Source of the DNA: Tessaracoccus sp. MC1865
Lineage (GTDB): Bacteria > Actinomycetota > Actinomycetes > Propionibacteriales > Propionibacteriaceae
Direction: 5' to 3'
DNA: 64,000 bases
Assembly: GCF_017815535.1 (NCBI RefSeq)
Contig: NZ_CP072596.1
Location: 496,001-560,000, forward strand
Program-made: the position numbers and the translations under genes
Shown: in pieces, positions 7,846-16,432 of the stretch
Layout of the letters: the number at the start of each line of letters is the position of its first letter
Numbering within the stretch: the stretch's first letter is position 1
Notes under the pieces: generated by a model
What the model was told of the DNA's origin: nothing
The model's database searches: none
The model's input: the letters and a program-made list of their open reading frames with translations, nothing else

Positions 7846-9983
7846 GATGCGTCCTTGTCTGAGAGCCAGAGCCACCCCAGCGCTTCGATGCCGGAGCAGA
7901 TGATGTCGTTGTCCGTGTCCTCCGGGTGACGCAGGTTGTGGATCAGCCGCTTCATCTCGTGATACGGCATCATGCAGCTGCGGACCCCGGTCCATCCCAC
8001 CGGCATGAGGTCGAAGAACATCTCTTTGGCGATGTCGAAATCGCGCTCGTTGAGATGGAGCACCTCGTCCAGGAGAAGGTCTCTCTTCTCGGGCTCGCGC
8101 TCGCGTTCGTAGGCCAACGCCGCCAGGACGAGGTCATAGATGACCCGGTTGCGACGCTCGGCGTTCTCCAGGCGATCGAAGTGCTTCGACCACACCTTCA
8201 GGCGCGGGTTAACCTGCAGCTCGGCCCGGATCGCCCGGATCTCGGTCAAGAGCGGCTCGTGGTTGGCGACGGCCTGCTCGATGCGGGGGATGTCCGCGTC
8301 GGTCATCTTGTTCGACTGGAACGGGAACGGCGTCGTGTAGAGGGGGATCTGGCTCTCGTGGATGGTGAGAATCTCCCGCATCACCCGTAGCACGCGGGCA
8401 CCTAGAGCCGGGCCGAAGGTAGTGGTGCCCACGCGGGCGAAGAACTCGTCCTGTTCCAGCCGTGAGCCCCAACCGTAGTTGCCGTGCGCGAAGAGATGCA
8501 GGAACAGGCCGAACCATTCGAAGATGTAGCCGTTGATGCCGTGGACGTCCGCTTCCACGCTGCCGATGTGCTGCTCGATGTCTCGTTCGATGACCTGGAC
8601 GTTGGGCTCATCCCCGTAGCGGATCATGTTGGACTCGAAGGTGCGGTACAGGCGGCCCATCGTCGAGGTGATGGAGTTGGACTCCGTGTCTCGCGCCCAG
8701 ATCCGGTGCTTGCCGAACGCCTTGACCCACTTCTGGAACTCCGTCGGGGGCACGTAGAGCGCAGGGGCCCAGAACAGCACGATGTCGTCCGGCAGGGCAT
8801 CGGCGGTGGCCTGGAGCCACGCGGGGTCCTTCTCGAGGGGTGGCTGGCGGAAGGCCCGGATCCCGATGATGATGTCCGGGTTGACCTGTCGCACCTCCTC
8901 CCGGATCTTCATCAGCAGCTCCAGGTTCGCCTGGTGCTTCGCTTCGCCGGGCGTGTCCGCGTGCTGCCCCCACCGCTCGGTGCAGCGTTGGCAGGTGCAG
9001 AACCAGAAGCCCTCCTCGCTTTCCTCCAAGGTGTAGCCGTCGAAGCCGAGTTCGGCGATGCGGCGCATCGCGGTGAGGATGTAGCTGACGGACTCCTTGT
9101 CCGAGAGGCACACCGAATCGAAATCGTTCAGGAAGTCGCTGCCGGCCGGGGGGACCATCCGCTTCTCGGGGTGCGCGATGGTCCATCCGCCGTTGTAGGA
9201 GTTGAGGCCCACGTAGGCCATGATCTTCACACCCATGCGATGGGCGAGTTCGATGAAACGCGGCAAGTAGTTGTCGGCAACGTTGGGGTGGGAGTACTTG
9301 ACCTTGATGAAGCGCCCGTTCTCCTGGTTCCACACCTCGACGGGGATGTCGGTGAACGAGGTTTCGGGATACTCAGGGAACTCGAAGGGCCAATAGCCGT
9401 ACATCACCATGTTCAGCTGGTTGATCTTCTGGTCGACGCACTGATGCAGGAACAATTCCCATTCGTCGTAGCCCCACAGCTGCATGTCGAACCCGATCCG
9501 TCCGTAGCCGGCGTACCAGCTGAAGGTGGGAGCGACGGCGCGCACGGGGATGGAGGGGTAATCGACCATGAGGCAGGTGGGCAGCGAGAGAGTGCCGGGC
9601 GGGTTGTCACCGCGCACCTCGCGCTCGGCGAGGAGCTGCTTCAGTGAGGTGAGGCCATTGATCAGTCCGTCTCTTGCCTGGGCCGAGAGCCTGACTCCGT
9701 CGTCCCGGATGTCCAGAACGTAACCCTGCTCCGCGAACATCTCCGGCTTGGCCAGATTCACTGCCGCGTCCTCGATACTGCCCTGGTGCACGTGCACGGG
9801 GAACGCGTCAGGGGCGTCGGCGAAGATGCCCGGGTAGTTGTGGAAGCGGAGCACCGCGAGATCCCGGACCTCGTCGGGCGTCAGCGCGTCCACATCGTCG
9901 GCCGTCAGCCGCAGATGGGTGAAAGCTCGCGTGGAACCGTCGTGGTGAATGAGGTGTTTGGGCTCGGGCAGGATGCTGATCAT
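7842..9983 (-). CDS. large glycoside hydrolase, GH20/GH67-like architecture
   Basis: A 713-residue cytoplasmic protein. Residues about 20-130 resemble the non-catalytic N-terminal domain seen before GH20, GH67 and GH84 barrels (GYVLDIRDDGVRLSAQ, then GLINGLTSLKQLL). A TIM-barrel region follows with VRAVAPTFSWYAGYGR, KINQLNMVMYGYWPF, RMGVKIMAYVGLNSY, and an acidic stretch DGYTLEESEEGFWFC near residue 312 that is the likely catalytic centre. A CxxC pair (FCTCQRC) follows it. The C-terminal 200 residues are helical. Lacking a signal peptide, it probably cleaves an imported oligosaccharide. ATG 9983 is preceded by GAAAGG. Exact family and linkage specificity cannot be told from reading. Confidence 0.75.
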   Translation of the reverse strand: MISILPEPKHLIHHDGSTRAFTHLRLTADDVDALTPDEVRDLAVLRFHNYPGIFADAPDAFPVHVHQGSIEDAAVNLAKPEMFAEQGYVLDIRDDGVRLSAQARDGLINGLTSLKQLLAEREVRGDNPPGTLSLPTCLMVDYPSIPVRAVAPTFSWYAGYGRIGFDMQLWGYDEWELFLHQCVDQKINQLNMVMYGYWPFEFPEYPETSFTDIPVEVWNQENGRFIKVKYSHPNVADNYLPRFIELAHRMGVKIMAYVGLNSYNGGWTIAHPEKRMVPPAGSDFLNDFDSVCLSDKESVSYILTAMRRIAELGFDGYTLEESEEGFWFCTCQRCTERWGQHADTPGEAKHQANLELLMKIREEVRQVNPDIIIGIRAFRQPPLEKDPAWLQATADALPDDIVLFWAPALYVPPTEFQKWVKAFGKHRIWARDTESNSITSTMGRLYRTFESNMIRYGDEPNVQVIERDIEQHIGSVEADVHGINGYIFEWFGLFLHLFAHGNYGWGSRLEQDEFFARVGTTTFGPALGARVLRVMREILTIHESQIPLYTTPFPFQSNKMTDADIPRIEQAVANHEPLLTEIRAIRAELQVNPRLKVWSKHFDRLENAERRNRVIYDLVLAALAYEREREPEKRDLLLDEVLHLNERDFDIAKEMFFDLMPVGWTGVRSCMMPYHEMKRLIHNLRHPEDTDNDIICSGIEALGWLWLSDKDAS

Positions 9984-10012
9984 GGCGGGAAACCTTTCAT
10001 GGATGGGAGGGT

Positions 10013-10044
10013 GGCGGGCGGGATTCGCGGGAATCCCGCCCGCC
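10013..10044 (-). terminator. strong intercistronic hairpin after the binding-protein gene
   Basis: GGCGGGCGGGATTC (10013-10026) pairs perfectly with GAATCCCGCCCGCC (10031-10044) around a 4-base loop. It lies between the binding-protein gene and the downstream hydrolase and transporter genes. It has no T tract, so partial termination or mRNA stabilisation favouring the binding protein is more likely than a full stop. Confidence 0.7.
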
Positions 10045-10058
10045 CACACGGCGGCCGG

Positions 10059-11144
10059 TCAGCCCAGCCAGCTCCAGTTCTGCCAGTCGTAGTCGGCGAC
10101 GTTGGCCGGCGTGATGGCCTCAGGCTTGGGGAGGTCGTACTGCTCGGGCATCTCTTCGCCCTCGGCCATGGACTTCCACAGGGCGTCCATCGCGGTGTAG
10201 CCCAACACGACGGGATCCTGGAGAACCTCCCCGATCCACGACTCGTTGCCGTCCTGGATGTACTGGAGGACTTCCTTATCGCCCGCGATACCCACGAACT
10301 TGATCTCGGCTGCCCGGTTGGCGCCAACGGCAGCGTTGTAAGCACCGATGACCTCTGCGTCGTTGTGGCCGGCCACCAGGTCAATGACAGGCTCGCGCTG
10401 CAGAACGTTCTCCATGAGGCTCTGCGCAGAGTTGCGGTCGCCACCGCCGGTGTCGCCTTCCTCGATGATCTTGGCGTCCGGGAAGGCCTCGAGAACCACC
10501 TTGCTGAAGCCCTCGAAGCGGTCGATGCTCACCTCGCCGGAGGTGGGGACGGAGATGTAGACGATGGTCGGGTCCTTCTTGCCGGCGCTCTCGAAGTAGT
10601 CGACGGCGACCTGGCCTGCCGTTTCGCCCAGCGCCACCATGTCGTGGCCCACGAAGGTGTTCCAGACGGCGTCTGCCGGGTCGTCGGGCTGCTGCGGGTA
10701 GTCACCCACCACGAACTGGGTGCCGTTGCGCTTGTGCAGGTCAACCATGGTGGGGATGATTGCGCGGGAGTCGGTGGGGAAGACGACGATGCCCTTGGCG
10801 CCTGCGGCAACAAGATTCTCCAGGTTGGAGATGTTGGTCTGGATATCCTGCTGGCTGTCTTCGAACTGGAAACGGACCTTCGCCTCAGGGTTCTCCTCGG
10901 CCCACTTCTCCATGCCTTCCTGAGCGCCCAGGAACCAGGCGTACTGGAGGGTGAAGATGCTGCCGCCGATGAGGGTCTCGTCCTCGCCGAAGACGTGCCC
11001 GTCCGAGCCTGCTGCCTCGGTGGTGCTGGTCGTCGTGCCGTTGGCGGGTTCGGTGGCCGTGGGGTCGCTTGTCGCGTTTCCGCAGGCCGTGAGGGTTAGG
11101 GCTCCAGCGGCCAGCATGGCCACTGCTGCAGACTTGAGTCGCAT
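10059..11144 (-). CDS. sugar ABC transporter substrate-binding lipoprotein (RbsB-like)
   Basis: A 361-residue exported protein. The N-terminus has a basic start, a hydrophobic run and a lipobox ending LTLTACGN, so it is probably a lipoprotein. A low-complexity Thr/Ala/Glu linker follows. The mature domain shows the type I periplasmic-binding fold used with RbsA/RbsC transporters (AAGAKGIVVFPTDSRAIIPT, then DLVAGHNDAEVIGAYNAAV). ATG 11144 is chosen because GGAG lies five bases upstream; ATG 11159 is an alternative. It is the first gene of the transport operon. Confidence 0.9.
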   Translation of the reverse strand: MRLKSAAVAMLAAGALTLTACGNATSDPTATEPANGTTTSTTEAAGSDGHVFGEDETLIGGSIFTLQYAWFLGAQEGMEKWAEENPEAKVRFQFEDSQQDIQTNISNLENLVAAGAKGIVVFPTDSRAIIPTMVDLHKRNGTQFVVGDYPQQPDDPADAVWNTFVGHDMVALGETAGQVAVDYFESAGKKDPTIVYISVPTSGEVSIDRFEGFSKVVLEAFPDAKIIEEGDTGGGDRNSAQSLMENVLQREPVIDLVAGHNDAEVIGAYNAAVGANRAAEIKFVGIAGDKEVLQYIQDGNESWIGEVLQDPVVLGYTAMDALWKSMAEGEEMPEQYDLPKPEAITPANVADYDWQNWSWLG

Positions 11145-11417
11145 AACTGCTCCATTCATGAAATGGGTGGCGGGTCGGCTTCGGACCAACCCAGAGGTAG
11201 TGGCCGTGGAAGGTGCTCCCACGGTCTGGGTGCGACAGGAGGTTTCCGGTCGGGGAACGATCGGACCGCCGTCGTTGGCAGGCTTCCTCGTCCGTTACGT
11301 GCGGTCCTTGCGGACCTGGCTAGGTGCCCTTCGATGTGTCGGGCGTTGTGCCTTGCGGTGCTGCATTGCTCTGCAAGGAGCTTGGGTGGTGCACCTTCTC
11401 AGATGCGGGCGATGGGG
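11145..11417. other. gene-free leader before the ABC operon
   Basis: About 270 bp without a supported gene. It should contain the promoter of the minus-strand transport operon, unless that operon is read through from the creatinase-like gene. I see no clean LacI palindrome here, only a weak AACGA/TCGTT inverted pair near 11257-11277. Confidence 0.4.
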
Positions 11418-11454
11418 CTGGTGTGCGGCCTGGGGGAGGGCGGCCGCACACCAG
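11418..11454 (-). terminator. hairpin after the creatinase-like gene
   Basis: CTGGTGTGCGGCC (11418-11430) pairs perfectly with GGCCGCACACCAG (11442-11454) around an 11-base loop. It begins five bases beyond the stop codon of the minus-strand gene at 11460. There is no obvious T tract, but the size and position fit an intrinsic terminator or attenuator. Confidence 0.7.
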
Positions 11455-11459
11455 CGGGC

Positions 11460-12629
11460 TCAGATACCGACTTCGTAGATCGTGCCGATCTGGTTGGCGA
11501 GGAAGTCCACTCCGCCCTCACGGACCACGACCGGCTTCTCCCAGCGAACGCCGAAGTTGGATCCGATGCCGAACGTGTCGAGCTGGAAGGTCATGTTGGG
11601 CTTCAGGGTGTACTCGGAGCTGGTCTCCATCCACGGTGCCTCTACCTCGGTGAGGCCGAGGCCGTGAGCAGGGCCGTAGACGTAGGCGTCCTTACGGCCG
11701 GCGTCCAGGAACTTCTGCTCGTAGTCGCGGGCGATCTCGCCGGCGACGCGGCCGGCCGCGAACTCACGCTCCGTCCACATGTGCATCTCGAGGATGAAGT
11801 CCACGATGTCCTTCTTCTCGCCCTTGAGCGGGCCGAGGGAGACGGGCAGCCCGATGGCGGGGCTGTAACCATCCACCGCGGCAGACAGGTTGAGCTGGAT
11901 GATGTCGCCCGGCTTGAGGACCCGATAGCCGGAGCGGGAGATAGCGTGCTTGGTGCTCTCCTCGGCGAAGCAGTACTGGGGGAGACCCTCGTACTCCGCA
12001 CCGTTCTCGTACATCGACTTCTGCGCCACGCCGACGAGTTGGAGCTCGGTCATTCCCGGGCGGATGGCGGCGATGACGTCTTGGACGGCGAGATCGGTGA
12101 TGCGGCCGGCCTCCCTGAGACAGGCCACCTCCGCGTCGGACTTGACCGAACGTAGCTCAACCATGATGTCGCGGGCATCGACGAGTTCCGCACCGGGGAA
12201 ATTGCTCTGGAGGGAGTTCCAGACCACCACGTTGGTGTCGAGAATGGAGCACACGCCGATCCGCAGCTGCTGGCCACTGATGCCGAGGTGGCCGAAGACG
12301 TCCTGGAACGTCTGGAGGCTGAGGTGCGGGTAGGCGGGGTCTGCGGCTTCGCGGTACTCCGCCAAGACGAAGATGTCCTGGATTGCGGCGGTGTCCTTGG
12401 CGAAGATGTCCGACTCAGGGCCCACAAGGAGCGCGGTCTTGCCATCGGGGTTGATGGCGACGCCGGCGCGCTCGAAGACCGGCCAAAAACCACTGAAGTA
12501 CCGGGCGTTGGCGTAATCGGCCTCGTTTCCGTAGAGGAGCAAGGCATCCAGGTTCCGCTCTCGCATCAACTCTCCGGCACGCTTGGCCCGATCAGCGTAT
12601 TCGCTGGCTGGGATCCGGATTCTTTCCAC
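11460..12629 (-). CDS. creatinase/Xaa-Pro peptidase (M24-fold) family protein
   Basis: A 389-residue two-domain protein with a creatinase N-terminal domain and a pita-bread C-terminal domain. The active-site histidine region GPAHGLGLTEVEAPW and a late GVRWEKPVVV are present. However, the two aspartates that bind metal in aminopeptidases are replaced (QLNLSAAVDGYSPAIG), and the first glutamate is aspartate (FQLDTFG). Creatinase itself lacks the metal centre, so a C-N hydrolase on a small amide or guanidino compound is as likely as a peptidase. GTG 12629 follows AGGAG with good spacing. Two LacI-type operators lie 50-130 bp upstream, linking it to the sugar regulon. Confidence 0.8.
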   Translation of the reverse strand: MERIRIPASEYADRAKRAGELMRERNLDALLLYGNEADYANARYFSGFWPVFERAGVAINPDGKTALLVGPESDIFAKDTAAIQDIFVLAEYREAADPAYPHLSLQTFQDVFGHLGISGQQLRIGVCSILDTNVVVWNSLQSNFPGAELVDARDIMVELRSVKSDAEVACLREAGRITDLAVQDVIAAIRPGMTELQLVGVAQKSMYENGAEYEGLPQYCFAEESTKHAISRSGYRVLKPGDIIQLNLSAAVDGYSPAIGLPVSLGPLKGEKKDIVDFILEMHMWTEREFAAGRVAGEIARDYEQKFLDAGRKDAYVYGPAHGLGLTEVEAPWMETSSEYTLKPNMTFQLDTFGIGSNFGVRWEKPVVVREGGVDFLANQIGTIYEVGI

Positions 12630-12676
12630 GACGTGATCTCCTTTGATTCGTCCGACTTGGGACAACTTCGTCCAGT

Positions 12677-12696
12677 TGCACAAACGTTTGCGCAAC
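12677..12696. promoter_or_regulatory. LacI-type operator
   Basis: A 20-bp near-perfect palindrome, TTGCACAAACGTTTGCGCAA, with one mismatched pair and the central CpG typical of LacI-family operators. It lies 48 bp upstream of the creatinase-like start. The LacI protein encoded at 4318-5304 is the obvious candidate ligand. Confidence 0.75.
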
Positions 12697-12745
12697 GTCG
12701 TGACGCCAACGTTAGGACACGTCTTCCAGGGTTGTCAACCAGTTT

Positions 12746-12761
12746 GAGCAAACGATTGTTC
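12746..12761. promoter_or_regulatory. second, weaker LacI-type operator
   Basis: GAGCAAACGATTGTTC is a 16-bp imperfect palindrome (six of eight positions paired) centred on CpG, about 67 bp from the centre of the stronger site. Two spaced sites could allow looping. Confidence 0.5.
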
Positions 12762-12809
12762 CGCAGGGCAAATTGGTTTCACCGCGAGGCGCTCTGCGGA
12801 GCCGGGTGT

Positions 12810-13487
12810 CTACTCGAAAGGCAGTTCGGTGGTGCCGTGAATCTCTTCCCAGTCGTCGACGAAGCGGTCCACCGCGGTGATGATGTCGGGCGCGGACAGC
12901 GCCTGCTGCAACAGCTGCGGCGACAGCGTCACCGCGTCGGCGCCGCTCTGCAGTGCGTGCGACACCTGAGCGATGTTCTTGAAGCTGGCCGCCATGATCT
13001 TGCTCGGGGCGTCGAATCGCTTGATGAAGCCGGCCAAGGCCTCGATGGTCTCGCGGGTGTTGATGTCGATCGACTGCATCCGGTTGTAGTACGGCGCCAG
13101 GTAGTCGACACCCGAGGCGATGGCCAGGAAGCCCTGTGTCTTGGAGTAGATGGCGGTGGCGGTCACCTTCACGCCTTCGCTCTTGAGGATGCGCATGGCG
13201 TGGAGACCGGCCTCGGTGAGGGGGATCTTGGGGTAGACGTTGGCGTCAATCTTGTCCAGCAGGCGGTGGGCCTCGTCGACCATGCCCTGGGTTTCCTTGG
13301 ACAGCACCTGCACGTGGAGGGTGCGGTTGGGGCCGATGATCGAGCGGATCTGGCGGAAGTGCGCGTAGAAGTCGATCTTGCCCTCGCTCTTGAGGATCGA
13401 CGGGTTGGTGGTCACCCCGGTGACAGGGTAGATCGGCGTGAGCCGCTCGATGTCGTCCAGGTTGGCCGTGTCGAACAGGATGTCCAT
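12810..13487 (-). CDS. transaldolase / fructose-6-phosphate aldolase-like protein
   Basis: A 225-residue class I aldolase of the small transaldolase subgroup. It begins MDILFDTANLDDIERL and has GVTTNPSIL. The Schiff-base lysine is K87 in NVYPKIPLT, followed by GVKVTATAIYSKTQ. Length matches bacterial F6P aldolase/TalC proteins of about 220 residues. The enzyme splits or forms ketose phosphates, consistent with finishing breakdown of the imported sugar. GAAAGG precedes ATG 13487. A degraded copy of the same gene lies at 1782-1875, at the opposite end of the operon. Confidence 0.85.
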   Translation of the reverse strand: MDILFDTANLDDIERLTPIYPVTGVTTNPSILKSEGKIDFYAHFRQIRSIIGPNRTLHVQVLSKETQGMVDEAHRLLDKIDANVYPKIPLTEAGLHAMRILKSEGVKVTATAIYSKTQGFLAIASGVDYLAPYYNRMQSIDINTRETIEALAGFIKRFDAPSKIMAASFKNIAQVSHALQSGADAVTLSPQLLQQALSAPDIITAVDRFVDDWEEIHGTTELPFE

Positions 13488-13626
13488 GACTGTGCCTTTC
13501 GGGTGAGGGGGGCCCTGGGGATATCCAACCACGCGGCCCGCGGCTTCGCAGGTGAGCGGGTGGTGGGCAGTTGCCCAACTTGGAGCCCACACGGGAGCGG
13601 GGTTCACTCCCGGCGGGGCTACAGAC

Positions 13627-13656
13627 AGGAGGACCCCCTCGAAAGGGGGTCCTCCT
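13627..13656 (-). terminator. terminator of the gentisate operon
   Basis: AGGAGGACCCCCT (13627-13639) pairs perfectly with AGGGGGTCCTCCT (13644-13656) around a CGAA loop. It lies ten bases beyond the stop of the maleylpyruvate isomerase gene at 13666. Confidence 0.85.
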
Positions 13657-13665
13657 CATCTTCGT

Positions 13666-14457
13666 CTACAACCACTCCGGCAGCGTCGGCAGAGCACCGC
13701 CCGCCGCCGCCAGCCGCCGATCACCTCGGCCCGTCATCCAGCGCACGGCGTCTGGCAGTGTGCCGCTGACAATTGGACCCTCACCCGACCCAATGGTGAA
13801 GGTCCTGCCCGTCTCCTGGAGTTGGAGGGTGAACGCTGGCTCTGGTCCGCGTCGTTCCCACGAGTCGATTACGTCTCGCAACAGTGCCTCAAGGAAGTCG
13901 GTGGGGAAGTCCAGAAAGGATCCGCCGTTGTCCAGGTCCACGGCGTGAACCCACACCTCTCGTGCCCGCATGAAGGCCGTCTCGGTGACCGGCACCTGGC
14001 GGCCCCGAGCCGTGCGAACAGGGCGCTCCCATGCGGCGTCGGCCAGATCGCGCCACATCACATTGAGATGCACGGCGGAGTGATCGAACAGGTGGCGAAG
14101 CGCGCGGCTGGGGAGGGTGGCGCCACGGTCGATCTCGTGATTGCGCGCCTCGGGGGAGGAATACATCGGAGTCTCCACGCCCGTCTCGGCCCATTCGCAA
14201 AGGCGGGCAAGCGCCCTGGCGTTGTAGCCCACGTGTGCCACCACGTGCGCCCTTGACCAGCCGGGCAACAACGACGGCTGGGCCAGGTCGGCGTCCCGGA
14301 GACTGCGGAGCAGGCGCGCGAAGTATGCCGTCCCGACTCGCGCCCACCGCAGCGCATCGTGGGGCGCCGCGTCCGAGTCGGCTCGTGCCCCTTGGCCCTG
14401 CCGAAGCCGCAGTTCCGCCAGCGCGTCGGACAGGTCATCGCGACCCTGCACAGGCAT
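13666..14457 (-). CDS. maleylpyruvate isomerase, mycothiol-dependent type
   Basis: A 263-residue protein with an N-terminal DinB-like four-helix domain (SLLPGWSRAHVVAHVGYNARALARL, the PGWSRxHVxxHV pattern whose histidine helps bind zinc) and the MDMPI C-terminal domain after about residue 160. This family isomerises maleylpyruvate to fumarylpyruvate with mycothiol, a thiol restricted to Actinomycetota. It begins two bases after the stop of the fumarylpyruvate hydrolase gene and directly downstream of gentisate dioxygenase, which makes the assignment much safer than sequence alone. Confidence 0.85.
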   Translation of the reverse strand: MPVQGRDDLSDALAELRLRQGQGARADSDAAPHDALRWARVGTAYFARLLRSLRDADLAQPSLLPGWSRAHVVAHVGYNARALARLCEWAETGVETPMYSSPEARNHEIDRGATLPSRALRHLFDHSAVHLNVMWRDLADAAWERPVRTARGRQVPVTETAFMRAREVWVHAVDLDNGGSFLDFPTDFLEALLRDVIDSWERRGPEPAFTLQLQETGRTFTIGSGEGPIVSGTLPDAVRWMTGRGDRRLAAAGGALPTLPEWL

Positions 14458-14459
14458 CG

Positions 14460-15296
14460 TCAACGTCCCGAGTCTTCCGCAACGACTTGGTTCGTGAGCT
14501 CCCCGATCCCGTCGATGGCGACGCTGACCTGCTGACCCGGAACCAGGTAGCGGGCCGGCTTGTGAGCGTGACCCACGCCGCCGGGCGTCCCAGTCGCAAT
14601 CAGATCCCCGGGATTGAGTGTGAAGATCGTTGAGATGTACTGGACGAGGGCGGCAGCGTCGAAAACGAGGTCGTCGATCGACGCCCTCTGAACCTCTTCG
14701 CCGTCGACGCGTGTAACGAGCGATGCGTGAGGAGACAGCTCGTCCGCCGTGACGATGACGGGGCCGATCGGCGTGCTGTTCTCCCAGGTCTTGCCTTGGA
14801 ACCACTGGGGCGTCCGGTATTGGTAGTCCCGCATAGTGATGTCGTTCATGATCGTGTAGCCGAAGATGGCGTCCTCGGCCTCGTCGCGGCAGGCGCGGCG
14901 CACCTGTTTTCCGACGACCACCACAAGTTCCCCCTCCCAATCGATCGACGACGATTCTGGGGGCACCTGGATCGGGTCCTTCGGCCCGATGAGGGCCTCG
15001 GGGACCTTGGTGAAAAGGGTGGGGAACTCGGGCAACTCTCGGCCCATCTCCAGGATGTGCGTGCGGTAGTTGAGGCCGACGCAGATGACCTTGCCCGGCT
15101 TGAGGATCGGCGGGGCCAACTGGGCACTGCGTAGGTCGTGGACGCGTTCGGTGACGCCCCCATCGGTGTCTAGAGCAACGCCGCTGACGATCAGGGACGC
15201 GACGTCAGCATGACTGCCGGGCACTTCGATGACCTCCTCTCCTTGGATGCGCACAGCTCGGGTTTCATCTCCGAGGCGGAGTGTTGCCAGTTTCAT
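14460..15296 (-). CDS. fumarylacetoacetate-hydrolase-family fumarylpyruvate hydrolase
   Basis: A 278-residue FAH-fold enzyme. ICVGLNYRTHILEMG is the signature start of the catalytic domain. SSIDWEGELVVVVGK carries the paired acidic metal ligands, GYTIMNDITMRDYQYR is the family core, and LIATGTPGGVGHAHKP closes the active site. In a gentisate operon the natural substrate is fumarylpyruvate, split to fumarate and pyruvate. The ATG overlaps the dioxygenase stop by four bases. Confidence 0.88.
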   Translation of the reverse strand: MKLATLRLGDETRAVRIQGEEVIEVPGSHADVASLIVSGVALDTDGGVTERVHDLRSAQLAPPILKPGKVICVGLNYRTHILEMGRELPEFPTLFTKVPEALIGPKDPIQVPPESSSIDWEGELVVVVGKQVRRACRDEAEDAIFGYTIMNDITMRDYQYRTPQWFQGKTWENSTPIGPVIVTADELSPHASLVTRVDGEEVQRASIDDLVFDAAALVQYISTIFTLNPGDLIATGTPGGVGHAHKPARYLVPGQQVSVAIDGIGELTNQVVAEDSGR

Positions 15297-16396
15297 CGTT
15301 CGGTTCCTTCGATGTGGGTTCGTGCAAAGTGAAGGCGCTCCATGATGGGCGCATCGGAAAAGCGGAACAGGTCGAGAGTGGTGTCGGCGTGGAGCGACCA
15401 GGGCACCCACGACGGGATCACGAAGATGTCGCCCTTCTCGAGATTCCTTGTCTCACCGTCCATCAGGATGGTCCCGGATCCTTCGAACACCTGGAAGGCA
15501 CTCGTGCCGACTTCCCTTTTGACTGCCGTCGTCGTCCCGGGCCGCAGGCGATGGAATTCTGCCCGGATGGTCGGCATCACGTCACCCCCGGTGGTGGGGT
15601 TGATGTACCGGATCGCGGCATGCCCGGGCGCCACGGTGGCGGGCTGGCCCTCCTCCTCGAGCAGCAACTGCTCGGTCAGCGCCCGATCCGTGTGCTCCCA
15701 TCGGTAAGCAGCCAGGGGCGAGGAAATGGTCTCTTCGAGGGCAGACACGGGCCGGACCCCAGGGTGAGCCCAGAGCCGTTCGCCACGTGAGAAGCGCGGT
15801 GAGGATTCGTCGGTCACCCGCTCGGAGCCGTACTCGAAGAAGCCGACGTCGTTGTGGTACGAGAACGGGATGTCCAGGCCATCAAGCCAAGCCATGGGCT
15901 GATCGGAGCTGTTGTAGTGCCCGTGGAAGTTCCAGCCTGGGGTAATCAGGAAGTCCCCGCGGGACATCCTCACCGGATCCCCGTTGACGACGGTCCATAC
16001 CCCTTCGCCTTCGATCACGAACCGGAAGGCGTTCTGGGCGTGCCGGTGTTCAGGTGCCGTTTCCCGCGGCCCCAAGTACTGCACGGCGCACCAGAGCGTC
16101 GGGGACAGGTACGCCTTCCCTTCCATCCCGGGGTTCGCAAGCCCGATGGCTCGGCGCTCTCCGCCGCGGCCAACTGGGACGAGGTCCCCCGAGCGCTGGG
16201 CAAGCGGATAGAGAGTCGCCCACCTCCATATGTGGGGCCGGGCTTTGGGTCGCGGTTCCATGGGCATGAGGTCTGCGATCTGCGTCCACAAGGGGATCAG
16301 ATCGTTCTCGGCGAAACTCTCGTAGAGATCCTCGAGCGCAGCTTCGTCCTCGTCGAACGGGGGAGAATCGTCGGGTTCGCCATCACGGGTAAACAT
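15293..16396 (-). CDS. gentisate 1,2-dioxygenase-type bicupin
   Basis: A 367-residue bicupin dioxygenase. The N-terminal cupin has PEHRHAQNAFRFVIEG and a later HGHY, providing the three iron-binding histidines. The second cupin (AEFHRLRPG to GDIFVIPSWVPWSL) lacks the full histidine set, as is usual in the family. Members open the ring of gentisate, salicylate or 1-hydroxy-2-naphthoate with Fe(II). Downstream isomerase and hydrolase genes favour gentisate. ATG 16396 is preceded by GAAAGGA; a GTG at 16411 is the alternative. Cytoplasmic. Confidence 0.87.
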   Translation of the reverse strand: MFTRDGEPDDSPPFDEDEAALEDLYESFAENDLIPLWTQIADLMPMEPRPKARPHIWRWATLYPLAQRSGDLVPVGRGGERRAIGLANPGMEGKAYLSPTLWCAVQYLGPRETAPEHRHAQNAFRFVIEGEGVWTVVNGDPVRMSRGDFLITPGWNFHGHYNSSDQPMAWLDGLDIPFSYHNDVGFFEYGSERVTDESSPRFSRGERLWAHPGVRPVSALEETISSPLAAYRWEHTDRALTEQLLLEEEGQPATVAPGHAAIRYINPTTGGDVMPTIRAEFHRLRPGTTTAVKREVGTSAFQVFEGSGTILMDGETRNLEKGDIFVIPSWVPWSLHADTTLDLFRFSDAPIMERLHFARTHIEGTER

Positions 16397-16432
16397 TTGT
16401 GTTCCTTTCACGCTCTTCCAGTTGAGGGGTGG

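Noticed and set aside
13569-13580. AGTTGCCCAACT palindrome upstream of the aldolase gene
   Set aside because: Short and not matching the LacI-type sites at 12677-12761; likely chance in GC-rich DNA.
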